DNA of 64,000 nt from Cafeteria roenbergensis (taxonomy: Eukaryota; Sar; Bigyra; Bicosoecida; Cafeteriaceae): positions 248,001 through 312,000 of the forward strand of contig VLTN01000025.1 in NCBI GenBank assembly GCA_008330645.1. Direction: 5' to 3'. The notes under the pieces were generated by a model. That model was not told where the DNA came from, did not search any database, and worked only from the letters and a program-made list of their open reading frames with translations. Positions 45,901 to 56,114 of the stretch are shown here, one piece after another. The position numbers and the translations under genes are program-made. The stretch's first letter is position 1; the number at the start of each line of letters is the position of its first letter.

Positions 45901-46079
45901 GTGGCCGCCACGCGTCGCCTGCCCATGGCGGCCGAGACCACGACGAGTTCGACGCCGGGTGGAAGCACACTCCGAGCCCCGGCAGGGGGCGCGGGGGCGG
46001 GCGTGGACGCGGGCGAGGTGGCGGCGGAAGCCCCGGCAAGCGCGGCAGAGGGCGAGGCAGCGGCCGCGGCCGTGGCTGA
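42999..46079 (+). CDS. LRR-like / PIN-domain putative RNA endonuclease with Glu-rich linker and RGG box
   Basis: 1,026 aa from the ATG at 42999; in-frame ATGs at 42945 and 42810 are alternatives. The N-terminal third has leucine-rich-repeat-like units (LLRLHGNRLGDGGMDALADL, LQEVHLSHNQITTKGALRLV, LWLRLECNRIDADALRSEL). A near-pure glutamate tract spans about 338-398. A PIN-type nuclease domain runs about 440-715, with the acidic residues expected of the family: LLLLDSNAIMD (about 443), TVASELDGLKRD (about 606), APADARIVS (about 666) and VVLVTGDRSMR (about 698). A 230-bp-scale acidic/Gly insertion separates the first two. The last 110 residues are an RGG/RGR box. PIN plus RGG suggests an RNA-cleaving or RNA-surveillance protein; the substrate is unknown. 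Convergent with the RGG-kelch gene, 260 bp between stops. Confidence 0.8.
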   Translation: MERRLRYVAFRPERRSLECGKPAGVDGLTAEQAREAIRELDLVLGDDELLARLTRGAKLPLPVAVLFGGSVDTRGAVHADVLRELHAVFSKHTASRAVPALLRLHGNRLGDGGMDALADLVRWVAEGAPPGRDSPGPRLQEVHLSHNQITTKGALRLVRELSSCRAGPVKKGAHRRPLWLRLECNRIDADALRSELSRLRCSFCECPRRAHRPGLGGCNTAFCAEEPTPALHLPFLSTQLQDVASVLGGRARAPRDDDHRGPRRTVPARASPSRSQAADSRGQSASTKPVTAVAAAVAPATPGRKLPAHLLAMLPPAAAAAAGLTALQPDEAPTAEHEPEAEEAEDGAAEEQEEEAEEEEEEEEEEEEEEEEEEEEGEEEEEDDGAAEEEEEAGGEVDELAAGVAAMQLQEGADAAAAAGAAAAAGEAEGDGLAPDSHTTVTLLLLDSNAIMDMVAEDTSDLWKDVSQRGPASVASLVGWVSAAAPLGASGAGVAGGATSHAADDDDDTRGSEGEEDEAGSQAEALGDDEREAGEQAEAADRHSAGRGGGGADGAGPRDGMPVGLTFASLLRMLGSPPHGVASPVLRGNAALDTGRQVFTVLTHTVASELDGLKRDHSRRRLVTAFVGQGAARDACQAGGVLLELGADQAERVVRQDGLDVGAALAPADARIVSVARLVARQAAEAGGEGAARRVVLVTGDRSMRTAARRAGVSTVDWRLLHEALTEATRSDDPAVAGSGEAQEDPARPVYDGPWVMGCVRSAQRREAELATLGGAGILPGSAGLSPDVKSALLGRGGGISATGESLGELAGPLLGSGGGGSLGAAAQSDAVRQCSTWMAALAEALDCLAASESADPAESLARVRKALLQDGAAASPVAAAEAVRAAAGELSGVVDVLETRAAAMASAAGNEDPDFHGSPRRGGRGRYGRGRGGGGGGRGRHFHSPGGEGSVGGRTPRTPGSTGRGGRGRHASPAHGGRDHDEFDAGWKHTPSPGRGRGGGRGRGRGGGGSPGKRGRGRGSGRGRG
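44035..44190 (+). repeat. GAG/GAA triplet tract coding for polyglutamate
   Basis: Mostly uninterrupted GAG codons inside the PIN-RGG gene, encoding about 45 glutamates broken by a few Ala, Gly and Asp residues. It lies between the LRR-like part and the PIN domain and likely varies in length among strains. Confidence 0.9.
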
Positions 46080-46339
46080 GCAGGCGCTGCGTCCGCTCGC
46101 CTCGCGTGGCTTCTCGGTGTGTGGCGTGACAAGCTTGCTGCTGCGCTGTTCCCGAGTCGCCCAACTCGTCGCGTTCCGTGCGTGCGTGCGGCGCGCGCGC
46201 CCCAAGGTTGTTCACACATGCAATACCCCGCAACTTGCATGGCTAAGAAAGCCAAACGCAGTCTCGTTGCGGCCCCTCCTGGGGAGCGAGCGCCATGCAG
46301 CGCCTCGCCCCCCTCGCGCTGCGGCCCTCCCCTTGCAAC

Positions 46340-49300
46340 TCACAGCGCGAGGCGCTGCATGGCGCCTGCGAGGTCTTCCAGCGGGTGTGACGGGAGGGCC
46401 ACCACCACCACGTGCGGCTCCCGACCCCTGGCAGTCACCTCTCCGTCCGCGGACCCCGTGGTCGGCCCTCCCAGCACGATGACTGGCGCGTCGCCCAGCG
46501 ACAGCGTGCATGCGGAGCTGAGGCCGAGGCGGAGCGACCTGCCGAGCAGCGGGTGCGCGGACACGCTGACGCGGCTCCACGCCATGGTCGTGAGAGACAG
46601 CACGCTCACATCATGAAGCGGGGACAGGCGGCCAGCCGGCCCCACCGATGCTCCCCCCGCGACGAACAAGGCGTCCCCGACGACGGCGAGTGCCGGCCCG
46701 ATTCTGGGCGAGGGAGGGTCGCCGCGCGCTGCCTTCCCCAGCCTGGCCCAGCGCTTCGAGGGCAGGTCGAGCTCCCAGAGGTCGCCTGACGGCACGAGCG
46801 ACGCCAGCGTGGCCAGGGAGGGGCCAGACAAAGCGGGCTTGGGAACCAGGCCGCCGAACACGGCGACCCTCCCCTCGGCGGTCTGCGCTGCGGCGTGGAA
46901 CACACGGAGGGAGGGGTGCGGGCCGCCTGCGACGCTGTCGTCGTCCGCAGTGGCGGTCTTGTGCGGCGCACTCCGCAGCACGACGTCGGCCTCGCAGGCA
47001 GGGTCGTCCTTCATGGACACGGCCTCCACCGCGCCGACGAGCCCGCGGAGGTCAGGGAAGGCGCCGCCAATGACGAGCATGGCCGGCTGGCTGGAGGAGC
47101 CAGCCGCCGCCCTGCTCATGGTGGTCACGCTGGCCCCAACGCGGGCGAGCGCCGAGGCAGCAGACGCTGACGCGGCCGCGTCCACGCGGAGCCAGGCCCG
47201 GGCACGGAAGGAGTAGACGGCAGTCTGGGGGGTCCACGACCCGGGAGCCGCTGCCGCGCGCACGAGGCAGGGCAGGAACGAGCTGCCGCCCTTGCAGGCC
47301 GGGAGCCAGCCGGAAGACATTGCTTCACCGTCGGCGAGCGAGCCGAACACCTCGTCAGCTTCCGGCAGAGGCACCCGCTGCCCCGAAGACGGGTCGACGA
47401 GCGCAAGCCCCCCGGAGGTGGTTCTGGCCGAGGCGGCCTCGCTTGCGCGCCGGGCCACGGAGGCGCCAATCCCGCCGGCATGGGGTGGCCTGCTCTCCGC
47501 GCAGGGCAGGCCCGAAAGGCCGCATGCCGCCGCCGCGCGCGCACAGCCCTCGGCGCCCCCTCGGTCGACCACGACGCCGCAGTCGGTGAGCACCACGCGC
47601 GTTCCGAACCCGAGGGCGCCCTGCTCCGCGCTCAGGCGCATGGGCACCGCCACCGCCACGGACTCCGACATCCAGTGCTGCCCCGGCACCCACTGCTCGG
47701 CCACCCGCGGGGCGGCGAGCCTGTGGGCAGTCAAGGACTTTGCCGCGGCACTCGTTTCAAACCGCAGCGGGGGCTCGGAGCCGAAGCCGCCAGCGGCCCC
47801 ACTGCCTCCAAAGGAGGCGCGCCCAGAAGGCGGTGCCTGATCCCAGTCGTCGTCGCCATGGCTGTCGTCGGCGTCTTGGCTCTCGCTGGCGCCCTCGCGA
47901 GCGAAGGATGCTGGCGCGCCCGGGGCTGCCTCCTCGGCTGTGTCTCGGGAGCCGTCGCTGTCCTCGTCCCACAGCGAAGCGCCAGCCTCCCCGGCTGCCA
48001 TCGCTCCCCACCCGCCGGAGAGCGAGTGGCGCGCCCCCCGCGCTCGGCCGCGAGGCAGCCGCACTGGCGACGCGCCGGCGCCGAGGCCGGCCTGCGCACC
48101 CACCCTCCTCTGCGGCTGCGAGAACGTCGCGATCGGGCTCTGCACCGGCAGCAGCACCGCCCGCGAGGGGTCGGGCGCGTCCCTGGAGAGAGCGCGGAGC
48201 CGGCGTCGCTCCTGCCGGCGCCTGTGCTCGTGGTGCCGCGCCAGCTCCTCCGCCCGGCGGGCAGCCTCTTCGGCGGCGCGGCGGCGGGCCGCCTCCTCCG
48301 CTGCCTTGCGAGCCTCCTCGGCGGCGCGGCGGCGCGCGGCCTCCTTGCGGCGGGCGACTTCAGCGAGCTCCCGCCTCCGTGCCTCCGCGCGCCGCATCCG
48401 CTCCAGCTCGGCCGCCCTGCGCGCCTGCTCCTCCGCCGCCGCCTGCATCCTCGCGGCCTCCGCCTGCTGCTGCCTCCGCTGCTCCGCCTGCGCCGCCTGC
48501 TGCGCGCGGGCCGCAGCAGCGGCCTGAAGGCCAGCTGCGCCGCTCTCCGCGTGGCCGTGCCACTGGTCCATGCCTCCGATGAAAGGCGACGGTGCGGCCG
48601 CCGCAACTGCGCTGCCGGCGCCCGGGGCAGCGAGCGCAGCCCTGTTGAGCTGGGTGCGCGGTCTCTTGGCGCCGCCCTCCTCGGCGCCAGGTGACCTGGT
48701 CCCCTCACCGCCGTCGCTGGAGCCGCCTGACGCAGAGCGCGGACGCCGCCGCGCAAGGGCAGGGGCGCTTGCGCTCGGCTGGGTGTCATCCGTGTCCCAT
48801 CCGCCACCACCTCCCCCGCCCTCGCTGCCTCTGTCGCCGCGGCCGCGTTCGGCGTCGCCTTCATCGCGCCCGCGCTTGGAGAGATTGCGACGGTCGCGGC
48901 TCCGGGCTCGCGCACGACGAGCGCGCCTGCCATCGTCGCTGTCGAAGCTGTCATCATCGTCCCTGGCTGAGCCTGACTCCGAGGGCTCGTACGAGGAGTC
49001 ATCGGGGTTGTCCCTGGGCGGGGTGCTGGACCCATCGCTGCTCAGCCCAGGGCTGCGCGAATCAGGCGGCGCAGGGCTGCGCCGGTGGCCGCCGGCCGTT
49101 GCGACTCCCTCGAGCAGGTCCTCGATTCCGCGCATGGCACGGCCACGCGCGGTCTTGTCCCCGCCTTCTCGGCCCTGTGCCGAGCCAGAGCGCCCTGCGC
49201 GCCCGTCCGTGCCCCGCGAAGACTCGTCGCCCCTGCCCCCGCCGCCGGCACCCTGTCCCCCGCGCCCGCGCCCGCGCCCGCGCCCACGTCCTCGCTCGCG

Positions 49301-49781
49301 CTCCCGCCCCCGCCCGCGCTCACGGCCGACCTCACGCCCGCGCCCACGCTCACGCTCACGCCCACCGTCCTGGTGGCCTGCGTCGCGTCCGCGACTCTTG
49401 GCTCCGCCATCTCGGCCTCTGCCGCCGCCGCTGCCCGGGAGAGCACTGACGCCGTTGCCGCCGCCGCCGCTGCCATCGCGTCCCCCCGCTGCCGCGGAAG
49501 CTTCGCGCCGGGCCTCGCGCCGCTGCTTGAACGCGGCCTTCACCTGCTTTCCAACCAGGTAGTCGCCTGCCAGGGCCGAGCCGATCACGCGCTCGGTGGC
49601 ATCAATGTTGAATTTCACCCGGGGCCGTCCAGCGCCCGCATCCCCATCGCCCGAGGAAAAGGCCTTCCCTGGGCTCGCGCCAGAGTGCCCGCCTCGGCCT
49701 CGGCCTCGCCCGCGCCCGCGCCCGCGACTCCCTCCCTTGCTCCATTGGCTGCCGGCTCCGCGTCCGTCAGAAGGCCGAGAG

Positions 49782-49827
<46 letters not shown>

Positions 49828-50032
49828 GCTGCTGCGATCCGCCTCGCCCACCCCTCCCGCGAGACCCGCCACGTCCGCGAAATGCCGCGCGGCCCGTCCT
49901 GCCCGGGTCACCGCCGCCGCGGCCGCCGGCGGAGCTGCCGCCTTGCCCGCGCCCGGCACCTCGCCCCCTACTTCCGCCTCCTCGGCCTCCGCCGCGGCTC
50001 CCCGATCCCGAGATGAGATCGAAGACGTCCAT
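46340..50032 (-). CDS. RGG-rich, coiled-coil, kelch-like protein (possible RNA-binding scaffold)
   Basis: 1,230 aa in one exon, ATG at 50032 (MDVFDLISGSG). Residues about 10-120 are an RGG/Gly box containing a run of 14 glycines. A short hydrophobic helical block follows (about 136-181, VIGSALAGDYLVGKQVKAAF), then Arg/Glu/Gly-rich sequence (about 210-265), Ser/Asp-rich disorder, and a strong Ala/Arg/Glu coiled coil (about 505-611, AARRRAAEEARKAAEEAARR). The C-terminal third (about 780-1210) has kelch-type beta-propeller blades: AVFGGLVPKP...DLWELDLPSKRWARL, PALAVVGDALFVAGGA...LHDVSVLSLTTMAWSRV. RGG plus kelch suggests an RNA-associated protein-interaction scaffold; no enzyme motif. Divergent from glucosidase II with 178 bp between starts; convergent with the other RGG gene. 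Confidence 0.8.
49783..49826. repeat. (GCC)n triplet repeat encoding polyglycine on the minus strand
   Basis: A run of GCC triplets (GGC on the coding strand) gives 14 consecutive glycines in the RGG region of the kelch-like protein. Confidence 0.9.
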
Positions 50033-50210
50033 TGCCGCCGCGGGGCCGGCCCGGCAGGCCCCGGTGGGGACTTCGCCGCGCGGCCGTCGCCCTCAGGCGC
50101 AGCGCAGCCGCGGCAAGATTGAGGCAGAGCTGCAGTTCCCGGTTGTTTGGGTCGTTGGCGGCAACTCTGCTGCAGCATCTGACAGACTCCGGGCCCGAAC
50201 CACTCGGACC
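50033..50210. promoter_or_regulatory. 178-bp divergent promoter interval, RGG-kelch gene and glucosidase II
   Basis: The two ATGs face away from each other across 178 bp, so this interval must serve both genes. No core promoter motif recognised; called from position only. Confidence 0.45.
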
Positions 50211-53200
50211 ATGAGGGCGCTTTTCGCTGCCCTTCTGGCGGCGCTCGCCGCCCAGTCGGCTCTGGCCGTCGACAGGTCGAAGTTCCGGACCTGCCAGGAC
50301 ACCGGGTTTTGCCGAAGGCACCGCTCCAAGGCCGTCGAGGCCAAGGTGAGCCCACGCGCACGCGGCACTGCAGAAGCCACGTGGATTGCCGCGTTCCGCG
50401 CCGCCGATGCGCGGCGGCGAGCGGCCTCGTTCCCCCCAGGGAATGCCAGTGGTTTGCGCCCCGACTGTGCCATCGTCCCGCTCTCCCGCACCTCTGCCTG
50501 CGCCTGCGCTTGCAGTGGGCTCTGGACCCCAAGTCTCTGTCGTTCGCGGGCGCGACCCTCTCCGGCCGCCTGGATGGAGGGGAAGCCGGCGCCCCTCCGC
50601 TGAGCCTCACCGTCAGGCTGCTGGACACTGGTGCGGCGCGCATCCGTGTCGTCGAGAACGACGGGCGGGCCCCGCGCTGGGAGGTGAGCCTTGCAGTCAA
50701 TATGGCCAGCCTCTGCGTCGCCGCTGCGCGCTCGAGGTGCGCTCGCGTTGCCGGATAGCGCATGCGCCGCAGCTTGTCCTGGTACGCCTGGCTGCTGCCC
50801 CGCCTACGACCCGCACGCCCTGCTGCGCGACCGCGCACTGGTCCTCTTGCGAACGCGCAGTCGCCCGACGTTGTTCTGGAGGACGCCCTCCGCGACAGCA
50901 GCGACGCAGCACAGGTGCGCGCTGACGACGCCGTCGTGCGCGCTGCGGCCGGCGAGACCACGTCCCTTCCCGCCGACTCTGACGCCACGCTCCTGCACTG
51001 GACCTCGGCATCGGGCCGGCGTCAGCTGGCTGCCGTGCGCTTCGCGCCCTTCAGCGTGGACGTCTACTCGGAGGGCAAGCACGTGGTGGCGGTCAACAGC
51101 CAGGGCAACTTCTACTTCGAGCACCGGCGCGTTCAGAACGAGGCGGCAGCCGAGGCGGCCTCTGCGGCACTGGGAAGCGGCGGCTCCGCAGGATCCGGCC
51201 GCCGCATCCTCGACTGGGGCGAGGACGGCAAGCCCATCTACGCCGACGGCGACGACGACGCGGCCAGCGCGGAGGCCGCCCCTGCCGAGGGCCAGGGCGA
51301 CGCCTCGGGCACCCAGCTGCTCAGCAACTCGGAGTCCGAGGAGGGGATGGGCGCCGAGTCCTTCGGCGGCCACACCGACAATCGCCCCCATGGCCCCACC
51401 TCGGTGGGCGTGGACACGGCCTTCCCAGGCAGCACCCACGTGTACGGCATCCCCGAGCACGCCGACACCCTCGCCCTGCGCGCCACCGCTCCAGGATCGT
51501 CCGAGGCCGGGGCGCACTCGGAGCCGTACCGGCTCTACAACCTCGACGTGTTCGAGTACGAGCTGCACAACCCCATGGCGCTCTACGGCTCCATCCCGGT
51601 CATGATCGCCCACGGCCAGGGCAGGACCGCCGGCGTGTTCTGGAACAACCCCTCGGAGACGTTTGTGGACGTCGCCAAGGCCTCCCCTGGCGCGAGCGCG
51701 CGCTGGATGTCCGAGTCCGGCGTGTTCGACCTGACGGTTATGCCCGGCCCCTCGGCCCGCGAAGTGTTCCGCCAGTACACGGCCATGACCGGCACCCAGG
51801 CCATGCCCCCGCGCTTCGCGCTGGGCTACCACCAGTGCCGCTGGAACTACAAGGACGAGGCGGACGTGGCCGCCGTCGACGCCAAGTTTGAGGAGCACTC
51901 CTTCCCCTACGACGTGCTGTGGCTGGACATCGAGCACACTGACGGGAAGCGCTACTTCTCCTGGGACAAGGCCCTCTTCCCCGAGCCCGCCGCGATGCAG
52001 AACCGCCTCGCGGAGCGCGGCCGCAAGATGGTCACCATCGTTGACCCGCACATCAAGCGCGACTCCAGCTGGCGGATCCACACCGAGGCCACGGACAAGG
52101 GCCTCTACATCAAGTCCAAGGACGGAGGCGACTTCGAGGGCTGGTGCTGGCCCGGCTCCTCCTCCTACCTCGACTTCACGGCGCCGCACGTGCGCGACTG
52201 GTGGGCGCAGCAGTTCTCCCTGCAAAACTACCAGGGCAGCACGGGCAGCCTGTACACCTGGAACGACATGAACGAGCCCTCCGTGTTCAACGGGCCCGAG
52301 GTCTCCATGCACAAGGAGTCCAAGTCCCTCGGCGGCGTGGAGCACCGCGAGTGGCACAACCTCTACGGCCTCTACCAGCAGATGGCCACGGCGCGGGGCC
52401 AGGAGCTGCGCGTGGCCGACGGCAACACCCGCCCCTTCGTTCTCTCCAGGGCATTCTTCGCCGGCTCCCAGCGCTACGGCGCCATCTGGACCGGCGACAA
52501 CGCCGCCCACTGGGACCACCTCCGCATCGCCGCCCCCATGCTCATGAGCATCTCCCTCTCGGGCCTCTCCTTCGCGGGCGCAGACGTCGGCGGCTTCTTC
52601 GAGAACCCCGACACGGAGCTCATGATCCGCTGGTACCAGGCCGGCGCCTTCCAGCCCTTCTTCCGCGCCCACGCGCACATCGACACCAAGCGCCGCGAGC
52701 CCTGGCTCTTCGGCGATGAGGTTCTCGCAAACCTGCGCAGCACAGTGCGCACTCGGTACGCGCTCCTCCCCTTCTGGTACACCCAGTTCTACCACACGCA
52801 CGCCTCTGGCGAGCCGGTCATTGCCCCCCTCTGGGTCGACTACCCCACGGACGAGACCACCTTTGCGATGGAGACGCAGTGGCTCATCGGCTCCGACCTC
52901 ATGGTGCGCCCCGTCGTGGACGCCGGCGCGACCACCGCCGACGTGTACTTCCCGGGCACCGAGCAGTGGCTCGATGTGGCGTCCATGGAGCGCCTCGCCC
53001 CCGGCCGCGCCACCGTGGCCGCGCCCCTGGACAAGATCCCCGTGTACCAGCGCGCCGGCTCCGTTGTCCCCCGCCAGGTGCGCCCCCGCCGCTGCTCCGC
53101 CCTCATGGCCAACGACCCGTTCACTCTCACCGTCTTCCTCGACTCCGCTGGCAAGGCGTCCGGCGACCTCTACCTGGACGACGGCATCAGCTATGACTTC

Positions 53201-53476
53201 CAGCGCTCCAAGTCCTTCCGCCTGCGCCGCTTCGACTTCGAGGGCCGCGTCCTCAAGTCCTCGCTCGCAGCAGGCAGCAAGGCCTTCGCGGTCGCCAACT
53301 CGATTGAGCGCATCGTGGTCGTCGGCCTCGGCGCCGCGCCGGCAAAGGCGTTTGCTACGAACCAGGACGGTGCAGAGACTGAGGTGGACTTTGCGTACGA
53401 CGCGTCAAAGGACGTGGTGACGGTGCGCAAGCCCGGCGTCAAGGCCGCTTACGACTTCTCCGTGCGTTTCGAGTGA
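50211..53476 (+). CDS. GANAB: ER glucosidase II alpha subunit (GH31)
   Basis: Three exons: 50211-50345, 50516-50683, 50861-53476; 972 aa (human GANAB 944). Introns of 170 and 177 nt have GTGAG donors and CAG acceptors, and both lie in the first tenth of the gene. A signal peptide (1-19, LFAALLAALAAQSALA) precedes VDRSKFRTCQDTGFC, matching the mature start of animal GANAB. GH31 hallmarks: PTSVGVDTAFPG, YGIPEHADTLALR, WLDIEHTDGKRYFSW, the nucleophile block WNDMNEPSVFNGPE with D570, and WTGDNAAHWDH with the general acid D647. FFRAHAHIDTKRREPW and a typical C-terminal beta domain follow. The enzyme trims the two inner glucoses of N-glycans in the ER lumen, in complex with a beta subunit (PRKCSH) and within the calnexin cycle; no beta-subunit gene is in this window. 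Confidence 0.97.
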
Positions 53477-53703
53477 CGTGCCGCGCCCCAACGCATCACA
53501 GACTCCCCCCCGCCCCGTCCTGCAAGCAAGCGGCCTGGCCCGTGCAAGCGTGGCGCGATCGCTCACACAGCGGCCGCTTCGGCCCGAGCCTTGAGCCCCT
53601 TCCCATCACGGCGCGTCGCGTCGCGGGTCCGCCCGCGCAGGACGCGGCGGCTCTGCAACCGTCGCCCAGCCCAAACCCGCACACGGCCGCGCGGCCCAGC
53701 CGG

Positions 53704-55947
53704 ATGGATGAGGGGGGCAAGTGAGGGCCGAGCGGCGAGGCGGCTGACCGGACTGCCGGCGGCGTCGGCGCGGTGCTTCCCGTCTGCTTGCGGCAAGCGC
53801 TGTCCGCGCGCGAGAGACTGCATCGCCACGAGCCGCTTGTCGCTGCCCCCCCGCGTTGCAGGCTCGAGGTTGTGCTCCGCGTCCGGCCGCTGACCGCCGA
53901 GGAGTCCGCTGCCGATGAGCAGTGCGTGGCTGCGGTTCGGTCCGCGGGAGGCGGCGGCCCAGGCCAGGCCGAGGTCGTGGTGACCGACCGGGGAGTGGCG
54001 CGTTCCTGGCGGTTTGCGAGGGTGCTGGGCCCGGACGCATCGCAGACCGATGTGGTGCACGCTGTGGACGCACGGGGGGCGGTGCAGGGGGCGAGGGCGG
54101 GACACTCGGCCTGCATCATGTGCCACGGCTCAACTGGGTCCGGCAAGACGCACACGATGCTGGGCCGGCTCTCGTCGCTGGAGCCGCCTTCGCGCCTTGC
54201 CGGCCTGCTGCCCCATGCGTTTGCACTGCTCTTGGAGGAGAGGGAGGCCGTGCGGGCCGCGGGGGGGCGGCAGGATCTGTTGTTCGGGGCGATTGACGTG
54301 TACAACGAGGCGGCTTTCGACTTGCTGGAGGAGACCACGCCTCGCCTCCCAGTGCGCGAGCACAGCATTGGTGGCGCGTTCTTCGCCGCGGGGGCGCAGT
54401 GGCGCAGCATCGAGGGCGCGGCTGACGCCGAGGCCGCGCTTGCGGATGCTAGCCGGCACCGCGCCGTGGGCGCCCACGCTCTCAACCGCGACTCGTCTCG
54501 CAGCCACGCAGTCTTCACAGTGATGGTGCAGACGTACCCCCACGGTGGCGCAACGGCCGCCGCTCGGAGTGCGGTCCTTGTGTTCGTGGACCTGGCTGGG
54601 TCTGAGCGGCGCAAGCAGACGGGCACCTCAGGCCACGCCGCCGAGGAGTCGGCGGCCATCAACAAGTCGCTCCTCGCGCTCAACCGCTGCGTTACTGCCC
54701 TGGCCGAGGCAGGCGCGGGAGTCGACGGCCGGCCCTCGGCCGGCGTCGCGGCCCCGCGGCGGCCGCACGTCCCGTACCGCAGCTCTGTCCTGACGCGGCT
54801 GCTGCGATCGGTCCTGGACGGCCCCGCGCAAGTCAAGCTCCTCGCCTGCGTGTCGCCCGCTGAGTCCCAGGTGGAGCACACGACTGCAACACTGCAATAT
54901 GCGGCCCGGGCGTCTGGAATTCGCGCCAGGCCAGCCCGACCCATCTCCCCGACTGGGCCGACGTCGGACCACTCCTCCTCAGAGGTCGCGGGGCTTCGAT
55001 CGGCCTTGGAGCGGGCCAGGGCGGAAGTGGCACGGCTTCGCGGCGAAAATTCTTCGCTGCGCAGGCAGCTGCTGGTCGCGGGCCTGGAGCCCGCCGTGCC
55101 ACTGCGGGCCCCCACCCTCGGACGGACGGCAACTGCAGACGCGCTGCGGCAGGCCAGCCGGGAGGATCGCGGCGGAAGCAGCCCGCGGGCCGGGGATCCA
55201 CTCGACTGCCCTCCGGGTGGCACCGGCGCGAACGCAGACAGCGACGGCTCCGTGGATCAGGACGGGTGGAGCCGTAGCGGCGGCACGTCACCAATCGCAG
55301 CACCCGCTCGGCGCCTCGCGGGCTCACCCGGCAGAGCGGCCAAGGGGTTCGTGCCTGCAGAGCCAGCCGCCGAAGCGACTTGGACGTCCGCTGAGGCCAG
55401 ACCGGGACACCAGCGGTCGGGCGGCAACGCGCCCCACCCTGCCGCAACGGCAGCGACTGCTGCCGCCGGGGCAGATCCAAGGGCCCTCGGCATGCAGAGG
55501 CAGTCGCGCATCGTGCGCTCCGCGTACGCCCGCCACCGGCACGCAGCGGCCTCTGCTGAGGTCGAGGCCGTGTCGTGCGATGTGCCGCCGGCTGGTGCTG
55601 CTGCTGCGGGCGCCCCTGCGGCAGCGCAAGCAGCTGCCCCGCGCTCCCAAGCCTCTCGAGCTCGCAGGAGAGCTGAAACGGAGGCGCTTGCGGGCTTGGT
55701 GCGGAAAGAGGCGGCGCTGCTGCGCGGAGACGCCTCGGCTGCTGCTGCCTCCGGACTCCGTGGCCGCGCCCCTGATTTGCCCAAGCCGCCCCCGGGTCGC
55801 CATAAAAGCTTTGCTGGCGTCCCCGGCAGTGGTGCCTCTCGGGGAGCCGCCATTGGAAGGAAACCAAGTCGCGCGCGCATGCTGCCAGGCAGCGAGGGCG
55901 GCAAGGCGACGCCGGACTGGTTCGCTCATCCGTCCGGGGATGCGTGA
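53704..55947 (+). CDS. Kinesin motor protein, N-terminal motor, subfamily unassigned
   Basis: Two exons: 53704-53720 and 53862-55947 (intron 141 nt, GTGAG...TTGCAG, phase 2); 700 aa. The first exon encodes only MDEGG plus two bases, and splicing yields MDEGGKLEVVLRVRPL, a standard start of a kinesin motor. P-loop GSTGSGKTHTM (95-102 for the nucleotide-binding core; the usual form is GQTGSGKT), switch I NRDSSRSH (214-221), switch II DLAGSE (249-254), then INKSLLALNRCVTAL and VPYRSSVLTRLLRSVL. The motor ends near residue 360. A short coiled coil (about 378-411, LERARAEVARLRGENSSL) leads to a long basic, disordered Ala/Arg/Ser-rich tail. Expected to be an ATP-driven microtubule motor; tail and neck do not identify a family. 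Without splicing, the TGA within the donor stops translation after six codons. Confidence 0.9.
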
Positions 55948-56011
55948 CAGGGGCGCGACCCGAGGCTCAACGGGCTCGCCTGCGACTAGGGCACCCTCAA
56001 ACGCATGCAGG

Positions 56012-56031
56012 CACACACTCACACACACACA
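56012..56031. repeat. Short CA-rich microsatellite
   Basis: CACACACTCACACACACACA in the 167-bp gap between the convergent kinesin and BTB-BACK stop codons. Confidence 0.85.
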
Positions 56032-56114
56032 GTAAGCACTGAGCACTGCGCGCACAGTCGTCCGCGCGCAGCCGCCAAGCAGCATCGCGTGGCGGAGGCC
56101 CTGCTGGTCGGGTG

